NCBI RefSeq assembly: GCF_019400985.1
Contig: NZ_WTFF01000035.1
Coordinates: 1 to 33,354, forward strand
DNA from: Streptomyces bambusae
GTDB taxonomy: Bacteria > Actinomycetota > Actinomycetes > Streptomycetales > Streptomycetaceae
Direction: 5' to 3'
Length of the DNA stretch: 33,354 bases
Of the stretch, positions 1 to 6,407 are shown piece by piece (the stretch's first letter is position 1; every line of letters starts with the position of its first letter). Position numbers and translations under genes: made by a program. The notes beneath the pieces are model-generated. The model was given only the letters and a program-made list of their open reading frames with translations, was not told the origin of the DNA and made no database searches.

Positions 1-300
1 ATGACCGCCAGCGCTTCGCTCCGGCGGGGCCGCCTTCGGCGGTCGGCTCCTTCCACTTCGCTCCAGGAGCTGCCCGGCTTCGCCGGGCTGGCGCCGGCCC
101 TTCGGGCCCGGAGTCCTGCGCTTCGCTCCGGACTGCTTCGAGTTCGCTGCGCTCCCTCGAAGCTGACCCCGTTTCACGGGGTCCAGGCCTTCGGCCTGTT
201 GGGGTGTCCGCTGCGCTCCCACCCCCGGACTTCCGGCTTCGCCTCCAGCCCGAAAGGCCCGCACGCGGGCCTGGCTAGCAGCGATAGGGCGGTCCGCGGG
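1..300. repeat. Dense array of back-to-back hairpins
   Basis: About ten perfect or near-perfect palindromes follow one another almost without gaps. Examples are GCCCGGC-TTC-GCCGGGC, GGCCC-TTC-GGGCC, GACCCCGT-TTC-ACGGGGTC (8 bp stem), CAGGCC-TTC-GGCCTG, GCTTCGAG...CTCGAAGC (8 bp stem) and GGCCCGC-AC-GCGGGCC. Many loops are TTC on the + strand, and two longer loops share the core CGCTGCGCTCC. The stretch stays open in one + frame, but its Arg/Ser/Pro-rich translation resembles no protein I know. The array lies directly downstream of the leftward gene ending at 314, so it could act as a multi-hairpin terminator or mRNA 3' end. It could equally be a mobile palindromic repeat cluster. Structure is certain, function is not. 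Confidence 0.75.
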
Positions 301-313
301 CACCGGGCTGGGC

Positions 314-535
314 CTAACGGATGCCGTCGAGGAGTGCCGTGGCTGTTTCGAGATCGACTGCTGGATCCCCTGTCGCCTCGACGGCGGCGATGAGCTTGTC
401 GAGTTGGGTCGAGGGCATCCGATGAGCCAGGCCCTCTCGGAGTTGGGTGGTGTCGAAGTGGGCGTCCTCGTCGTACCCGTAGAGCTCGGCCAGGACTTCT
501 TGAGGGGTGGGTTCCACTGGGTAATCCTTCTTCAC
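314..535 (-). CDS. Small conserved-looking hypothetical protein
   Basis: This is a 73-residue acidic protein starting MKKDYPVEPTPQEVLAEL from GTG. I do not recognise a named family. Its composition and helical pattern look like a genuine small actinomycete protein. The frame stays open upstream to a GTG at 727, but the Arg-rich N-terminal extension is unconvincing and the 535 start has no clear ribosome site, so the start is uncertain. The DNA at 536-803 looks like decayed coding sequence. One leftward frame begins MDGKSVTSFTDGRLWLSPV from 803, and a different frame continues plausibly as ERALLCRLAEYCAVSLVHG, implying a broken upstream gene. 804-834 shows nothing further. The hairpin array lies immediately downstream. 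Confidence 0.5.
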   Translation of the reverse strand: MKKDYPVEPTPQEVLAELYGYDEDAHFDTTQLREGLAHRMPSTQLDKLIAAVEATGDPAVDLETATALLDGIR

Positions 536-928
536 GGAGGGGTGGGGATCCGAAATCCCGCCCGCACGGATCCATCCTACGGATCCATCGACTGCTTCAA
601 TCCTGATTCCGGATCGTCTCTGGAGCAGATGGGTTGCATCGTTGGAGGTGCCGGCTCGCCGGAACTGCCGTGGACCAGTGAAACTGCGCAGTACTCGGCC
701 AACCTGCACAGCAGTGCCCTCTCGCACCCTTCATGAGCTCCGGGTTCACCGGTGAAAGCCAGAGACGCCCATCAGTGAAGGAGGTGACAGATTTACCGTC
801 CATCAGTCAGCACAGCTGACATCCCGCATGAACGTGTCGTCATCCAACCTGGGCACAGCCGAGGTTGAGCACTCCGCCCCTCCGGAAGAAGAAGTGCAGG
901 GCAGCGGAGCATCAGCCCACACGGGGTC

Positions 929-1894
929 TCAGCGCAGATGGCGAAGCTCGCGCAGACCGTAGTCCGGGGGCAGCCACCCCTTCTTCCGCCTCTCGATGGT
1001 CTTCCGCGTGTGCGGAGGCGGGTACGGGTATCCCTGCATCAGATCAGGCTCATCTCGGGCCCACGAGAGCCCGTAATGGGCGGTACACACAGGCCAGATG
1101 GTCTTCGCGGGCTCCTTCACCCTCGGGGCTGGTCCCCGTCGGCTCCGGCGCGGTTTGGGGCAGGGCGGCTGGGGAGGGCGCAGCCTGCAGTCCTCGGCAA
1201 AGGCCATCAGGGACGGCAGCCCCTCGCCTCCCAGCGGATCGCTAAACAGCGGTCCGCTAGTGCTCGACCCGATCCGCCGGAGGAGAGCGGCCGCCCTCAG
1301 CAACGGACTGGCCCATGCGGGAACAGGATGAGTCATGCAGCCCCGCCTCAACCCGCGGTCATGCAGCGTGATCGTCGTGCCGTCCGGGCCCAGATCGCGG
1401 ACGTGCGCGGTGGCAAGCGGATGGCCGGTTCGGCCTCGGGCAACAGGGCGGAAGCCTCGGCAATGCTGTTGGTCGACCTGCCTCAGTTCGCGCTCCAGGA
1501 ACACCCGCATGGCCCGGTGATGGCAGACCAGGATCAAACGCACCCCGGTACGCCGGCGCAAGGCCAGAAGGGCTCTGAAGCGGTGCGGGGTAAGCAGGTG
1601 GGCGCGCAGCAGGGTGAGGTGGGTGATGGGGGTGGCGAGGATCCAGGCTGCCGCGACCGACCAGGCCGGGCCTTGGTCGAGCGGGCGGTAGCCGGCCAGG
1701 GGGACGGGCTTGCCCAGGGCGGCAAGGATGTCGTAAGCAAGCGCGATCGCGGCGTCGGTGCCCGGGGTCGGATGAATGGTAAGGCGACCTTGCTGCGGAG
1801 CGTGGGAGGCCAGGGCCGCCCGGGTGTGGACCACCACGTCGTCGTACGGGTCCAGGACCACCGTCACCGGCGGCGGATTCGGGCAGTCCAGCAC
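929..1894 (-). CDS. Transposon accessory protein, possibly a degenerate ATPase
   Basis: This is a 321-residue protein starting at GTG one base after the stop of the upstream AAA+ ATPase gene, so translation is probably coupled. It sits where Tn5053-type elements often carry tniQ, but I see none of the N-terminal motifs I associate with TniQ. Residues about 50-150 alternate hydrophobic strands and helices in a way that recalls a P-loop ATPase core. The segment THLTLLRAHLLTPHRF lies where a Walker B acidic pair would be expected, yet there is no Walker A and no acidic pair. The C-terminal third is basic and proline-rich. I infer a non-catalytic partner of the transposition machinery; the family is unrecognised. 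Confidence 0.6.
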   Translation of the reverse strand: MLDCPNPPPVTVVLDPYDDVVVHTRAALASHAPQQGRLTIHPTPGTDAAIALAYDILAALGKPVPLAGYRPLDQGPAWSVAAAWILATPITHLTLLRAHLLTPHRFRALLALRRRTGVRLILVCHHRAMRVFLERELRQVDQQHCRGFRPVARGRTGHPLATAHVRDLGPDGTTITLHDRGLRRGCMTHPVPAWASPLLRAAALLRRIGSSTSGPLFSDPLGGEGLPSLMAFAEDCRLRPPQPPCPKPRRSRRGPAPRVKEPAKTIWPVCTAHYGLSWARDEPDLMQGYPYPPPHTRKTIERRKKGWLPPDYGLRELRHLR

Positions 1895-1895
1895 C

Positions 1896-2663
1896 TCAGG
1901 CCACCCGCGGGCGCTGGCGCAGCTTGCTGTAGGACCAGCGCAGCAGGTCCTCGTCCAGGACCCGCCCTGACTCCTTCATCCCCGCGGTCAGATGATGGGT
2001 GATCTTCGCCCAAGCCCGGAAATTGCCGTGCGCGGCCTCGTCATCGCACATCGCGATCAAGTCCGGATCCGCGTCCGCCCACACGGGATGGAACGCCGGG
2101 ATGACGGCCAGGACCTCCTCCAGCGGCATCGGCTCGATCTCCTGCCACGCGTACACGCGGGACTCCAGCATCGGCTCGCTCTGCAACATCTCGAAACAGC
2201 CGTCGCCACCCGTGAACACGATCGTCAGGTCCGAGCCGGTGTCATCCCACAAGTAGCGCAGGTATTCGAAACACATCTTGGACAGCCACTGCGCCTCGTC
2301 ACAGACCAGGACGTGCGTCTCCTCCAGAGCCCCGCGCAGCATCCGGTCGAACTCGATCGGCTGCGTCGGGGGACGGCCCTGCAGACCGAGGGCGTGGAAC
2401 AGCTCGTGGCGCAGGTCGCGGGTGGAGGGGCGGGAGCGAAACTGGATCCGGCGCGTCAGCTTCGGCGCAAGCTCACGCAGCGAGGTGTTCACCGCCAACG
2501 ACTTGCCCCGCCCTGCCTGCCCGTAGATGCAGATCATCGCCCTGGCCTCGATCGTGTCTGCGATGTTCTCCCTCGCGGCCAGGAGAGCCCGGGTCGTGAC
2601 GACTGCGGCGTCCGCGAGCTGAGTGTAGTGATCGGTCTCCCGCGGCGGCAGCTGGCTCGTCAT
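1896..2663 (-). CDS. AAA+ ATPase, TniB/MuB-like transposition regulator
   Basis: This is a 255-residue intact protein. Walker A is GQAGRGKS at residues 48-55. Walker B is VLVCDEAQ, with the acidic pair at 122-123. A sensor-like segment and ESRVYAWQEIEP follow. The C-terminal part has HGNFRAWAKITHHL, which recurs as RGNFRTWAKITSHV in the second ATPase of this element, so the two are paralogues. In this class such ATPases bind DNA, choose targets and activate the transposase. The ATG overlaps the transposase stop as ATGA, which implies translational coupling. There is no frameshift here, unlike its neighbours. Confidence 0.85.
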   Translation of the reverse strand: MTSQLPPRETDHYTQLADAAVVTTRALLAARENIADTIEARAMICIYGQAGRGKSLAVNTSLRELAPKLTRRIQFRSRPSTRDLRHELFHALGLQGRPPTQPIEFDRMLRGALEETHVLVCDEAQWLSKMCFEYLRYLWDDTGSDLTIVFTGGDGCFEMLQSEPMLESRVYAWQEIEPMPLEEVLAVIPAFHPVWADADPDLIAMCDDEAAHGNFRAWAKITHHLTAGMKESGRVLDEDLLRWSYSKLRQRPRVA

Positions 2664-4331
2664 CGCTTCTCCTTACGGGCGGCGTGGTGCAGGGAGGCCG
2701 GAGTGTTCCAGTCCTCGGGCGGCGGAGCGGGCTGGATGAGGTCGGGCAGGGCCAGGGCGGCCATGTCGCTGTCAGCGCTCGCGGCGAGTTCCCGGGCGGC
2801 TTCGGCCGCTGTGACGGCGCCCAGGCGCTGTGCGGGCGTGGGAGTGGTGGCCGGGGCGAAGCGCTGGCGGCGCAGGACCTCGGCCTTCTTTGCCTCCTCG
2901 CGCAGGCGGCGGGCCCGCGCGGTGCGGGTGCGGCGCAGCTCGTCGAGCTGTTCGGGGGTGGCGGCGTCGGCGAGGTGGGCGGTGCCCAGGTGCCGGCCAG
3001 CCGGGTCGCACACCTCGATCTCGTGATCGTGGTGGGGCATGTGCCGGATACGGACGTGACGGCCTGCCTGGCCGGCCATCCACGCGCCGAGGTAGTCCCG
3101 GCCCCGCCAGCGGACCCCGTGGCTGCTCAGTTTCCGGACCCGGCCGTCGTCCTCCAGCATCAACCCCCACAACGCGGCCTCGGGAATGTCCGAGACCGGC
3201 GTGGGGTCGGCCTGCCAGGCCTCGAGAGGGGTCCGGCCAGCCAGGCCGGCTGGGCGGTGCTCGGTGTTCCACCACCGCGCCCAGTCGAGGACCTCGGCGG
3301 TGAACTCGGCGAAGGTCAGCGGCACCGGCTCGTCGGGGTCGGGCTTCTTCTTGGCCCGCCGGGGCTTGGGGGTGAGGAAGTAGCCAGGCAGGACCGCGAA
3401 GAGCATGCGGTCCACACACCGGTTGAGGTTCTCCACCGTCCCCTTCAGGTGAGGGCTATAGGCAGGCAAATCCTCGAACTTGGAGTTCAGGACGCCGAAG
3501 GCACCCAAGACCGTCTTCGACAGGAAGTCCCGGCCCCGATCGACCCGCACGTGCTCAGGAACGCCGCCTGCCGGCCCGTACGGTCCGGTGCGCAGCAGCG
3601 CGGCGCGCAGCGCTGCCAGGATCGAGGCCCGGGACGGATGACCGGGCGTGACCGCGGTCCCGGTGATGGCCTTCGTCGCGACGTCGATGAACCACGTCAC
3701 CCACGGGCGCACCAGCTCCCCGTCCGCGTCGACCACGCCTGGACGTGGTCAGCCTCCCAGGTGTGGTTCCGCCACTGCATCGGGCGACGCCCGAACACAT
3801 CGTGAGCCCGGGCCGCCTCCGGCCCCCGGCCCAGACCCGCACGCTCGCCCACGGTCAGGTCACGGCGCACCGCGCGCAGGAACGTCGACAACGACGGCAC
3901 CGGATCCAGCAAGGCACCGCCTCCGTCGGCGCACCGTCCGGAATCGCGGTGGCTGGCTCACCAGCCGCTGTCCGGGCGCGGGCCACCAGCTGGCGGTGGA
4001 CTGCTGAGGCGTTCCCCCGCCAGTACGCGAGCAGCACGCGTACCTCCGGCGTCACCTCGAACCGGTCCACCGACCGGGCGCCCGGACCGGGCCCTTCGCC
4101 GGCATCGGCCTCGGCCTGCGCGAGCCACCGCCACACCGTCCGCTCCGAAACCCCCAGACACTCCCCCGCAAGACGCACATGCCCCCGCGACAGCCGCGCC
4201 TGGGCGCGTAGCCGCAGCAACTGCTGGACAGCCGGTCCCCGCAACGCCGCGAGCGCCGGCCCCTGGAGCTCGGGTATCGGGTGTGGCACGTCCAGGTGTG
4301 CCGACTCTCCCGACTCGGATGAACTGATCAA
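2660..4331 (-). pseudogene. DDE transposase (TniA/Mu A-like) with two frameshifts
   Basis: Reading leftwards from a TTG at 4331 (AGGGAG 6 bases upstream), the N-terminal part holds a helix-turn-helix ending VSERTVWRWL. A single-base loss near 3905-3925 moves the frame to a segment with WEADHVQAW, the first catalytic Asp (codon 3748-3750). A second single-base loss near 3740 moves it to the remaining frame. There the second Asp lies in HVRVDRGRDF (codon 3539-3541) and the Glu in KGTVENLNR (3431-3433), with 35 residues between, the usual DD35E spacing. A Mu-type beta-barrel (HGVRWRGRDY) and a coiled basic tail follow. All catalytic residues survive, so this is a recent decay or a sequencing error. 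As read it yields no full-length protein. Confidence 0.85.
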
Positions 4332-4387
4332 GGAACGCTCCCTGCCGCCCGGTCCTGGTCTCCCTCTTCCGATCCCGCACCGTCGGC

Positions 4388-5343
4388 TTACGGGCAGGAG
4401 CCCAGCCGGGCACAGGCCTGTTCCATCAGCGCACGGTCCACCCGTACGTCCCGGCCTCTCCTGGACACGGCGTAGACGTGAGAGGTGATCTTCGCCCAGG
4501 TACGGAAGTTGCCCCGTGCCACCGTCGCATCCGCCCACGCCACATCCGCCGGATCGACGCCTTCCCACACGTCATGGAACATCGCCAGCGTCTCCCCGAG
4601 CCGCTCCCCATCCAGCCCGGGACCTGGTGCCAGGTCAGCACCCGCGACCGCAACGCCGGCGCCCTCGCGATCACCCGCTCCACCCCCGCCCCGCACAGCA
4701 GCAACGCCGCCGCCGTACCCGGCTCGTCCCACAGCAGGCGCAGGTAGTCCAGCAGCGGCGGGGACAAACGTTGCGCGTCGTCGAGGAACAGCACCCCGGG
4801 CCGGCGCAGCGCCTCTCCGAGGGCCCGGTCTGCCGGCTGCGCACGATGCGCCAGAGAACCCGCTGCCAGCCCCAGCGCCTCCAGCAACGAAGCTCGCATC
4901 TGCGGCAGACCCGGCTTCACGCCGACCACCGCCCGCCAGACCGGAACCCGATCAGGCAGCAGATGCAGCGCCTGCTGCACCGCCACCGTCTTGCCCACCC
5001 CCCGCTCCCCGAACACACACCCAACCCCCCGCGCCGCGACCGTGTGCCCCACCGCCTCCACCACCGCAGCCACCCCGGCCGTCGACACCACACGCGCACC
5101 CGGCACAAACAACCGCACCCCACCCCGCGACGGACCGGCGCTCCCCTCGCTGTCCTTGCCCGTCCCGGGCCCCGGCGCCTCGGACAGCCACCGCCACACC
5201 GTCCGGACCGTCACACCCGCCGCCTCGGCCATCACCCGTACATGCAGCGACGACACCGACCCCGGCCCCTGATCCACCACCAGCAACCGACGCACCACCA
5301 CACCCCGCGCCAACCGGCCGTCCTCACCCACACCCACCACCAC
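4388..5343 (-). pseudogene. HTH-fused AAA+ ATPase of the transposon, frameshifted
   Basis: Read from a GTG at 5343, residues about 30-56 form a helix-turn-helix ending VTVRTVWRWL, closely resembling the N-terminal HTH of the adjacent transposase. An AAA+ module follows: Walker A GERGVGKT at 112-119 and Walker B LFLDDAQ at 185-191. After TWHQVPG a one-base loss in the run at 4612-4620 changes frame. The remaining frame continues LDGERLGETLAMFHDVWEG and RGNFRTWAKITSHV, which aligns with the intact ATPase at 1896-2663. The start is uncertain because no strong ribosome site is visible and several GTG codons are in frame. It ends 56 bases before the transposase start, so it heads the operon. A DNA-binding domain fused to the helper ATPase is unusual. 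Confidence 0.75.
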
Positions 5344-5514
5344 ACCCGGCGACCACCGCAACAAACACTGGAATAGGCAAACCCATGACAGCCACCCACC
5401 ACCGTGCTGGCCACCTCGTGGCAGCAGCCTGGTCACCCCACGACAGCCACTCCGAATGAGGACATAGCGGTGTACCAGACCCGCCCTGAACCGACAACAT
5501 GGAATGATCACGAG

Positions 5515-5946
5515 ATGACCGCAACGAGCAGCGCGGACGGCCACTCCCAGACCGAGCTGATCGTCAACGAGATCGCCCAGGAGCTCCGAACCCTGGACGA
5601 CGGGGTGGCCTGGTTCTCCGGCCTCTCCCCGGCAAGCCGGCGCGACGTACTGCAACAGGTCGGCGGCTACGCGATGCAGGCACACATCACGGCCGCGGAC
5701 GGGCGCGCGGGCGTGGCGCGGTCCGGGGTGAAACCCACCGCCAACCCCTCAGTGATGATCTGCATGGACCCACCCCGCTACGGGTTCTCCGGCCTCCCCG
5801 CCGACGAACACGTCAAAGCCTTCCGTGTCCTCGTCTCGGTATTCGCCGTCGCCGACACCCGTCGCAGACACACCTACTGCAAGAACGCCTGCGGACACCC
5901 ATGGCACAACCTGCCCTCCCCCAGGAGCAGTCAGCAACCGTCGTAA
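5515..5946 (+). CDS. DUF5958 family protein
   Basis: This is a 143-residue protein from ATG 5515. It has the signatures I associate with DUF5958: NEIAQELRTLDDGVAWF near the N-terminus, SPASRRDVLQQV, then FSGLPADEHVKAFRVLV and VADTRRRHTYC...CGHPWHNL at the C-terminus. The C-terminal Cys/His set (C-x4-C-x3-H) could bind metal. No function is established that I know of. The frame is open further upstream, but the homologous part begins at about this ATG. The gene starts 50 bases outside the proposed right end of the transposon and may be the host gene the element landed beside. Confidence 0.75.
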   Translation: MTATSSADGHSQTELIVNEIAQELRTLDDGVAWFSGLSPASRRDVLQQVGGYAMQAHITAADGRAGVARSGVKPTANPSVMICMDPPRYGFSGLPADEHVKAFRVLVSVFAVADTRRRHTYCKNACGHPWHNLPSPRSSQQPS

Positions 5947-6407
5947 GCGAGCACGGTCATCCGCTGACAACCAACCACTGCCACCACACCTCCCATTCAC
6001 ACCAGGCTTCGGAGACAAGGAAGTTGATGCGGAGCTACCGGAGGCTCTCCCTGCGCTCGAGCTGTGGCGGCAGGGGGGCAGGTTGCGCGACGCGGATCTG
6101 CGGCGCCTCGCGGTGCGGTTCCTTGCTCGCCGCACACAACGAGGAGCGGCATCCGGCTCTTCGTGAGTCGGCCCGGCGAAGCTGCGCGCAGGCTCGTCTC
6201 GTCCTCCGGCCGACCGCCTCCGCCTGTTCGTCCCCCGCGAAGCCCATCACGATGTCGCCCCCCGAGTGATCGGTCCGGACCGAGCCATCGGTCGGCTGAT
6301 TGCGCACGATCAACGTGGGCCGACGCATACGATGAGAAGTGGCTTGTATCTGATTCCCCTCCGTACCTGAACTGCGCACTCCAGCCTCTTCTACCTGGCG
6401 AGGGCAC
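5947..6407. other. Intergenic region with possible gene fragment
   Basis: No complete gene is supported. At about 6010-6166 a + frame reads KEVDAELPEALPALEL and LRDADLRRLAVRFLARR before a stop. This looks like the helical tail of a protein whose start is missing. The rest, including the 240 bases before the membrane-TPR gene, gives no recognisable product on either strand. It must hold the promoter of the gene at 6408, but I cannot pick one with confidence. Confidence 0.4.

Larger units (their letters stand above)
835..5464 (-). mobile_element. Mu/Tn5053-type transposon with two AAA+ ATPase genes (candidate ends)
   Basis: Four leftward genes at 929-5343 are packed with gaps or overlaps of -4 to 56 bases: HTH-AAA+ ATPase, DDE transposase with Mu-type C-terminal domain, AAA+ ATPase and an unassigned protein. 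Transposase plus TniB/MuB-like ATPase defines the Mu/Tn5053/Tn7 class. Candidate ends are TGTCGTCATCC at 835-845 and GAATGAGGACA at 5454-5464. As inverted repeats they match at 9 of 11 positions and begin with the TGT/ACA typical of the class. The word GACAGCCAC occurs twice near the right end (about 5386 and 5442). The flanking 5-mers (GAACG and TAGCG) are not an exact target duplication, so the ends are provisional. The element is probably inactive as read because of three frameshifts. Confidence 0.6.

Noticed and set aside
1..393. 130-residue rightward frame across the hairpin array
   Set aside because: The peptide follows the palindromes and has no protein-like features.
4485..5459. Rightward Pro/Ala/Thr-rich frames over the HTH-ATPase
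   Set aside because: They lack domains, while the minus strand carries Walker A and B motifs.
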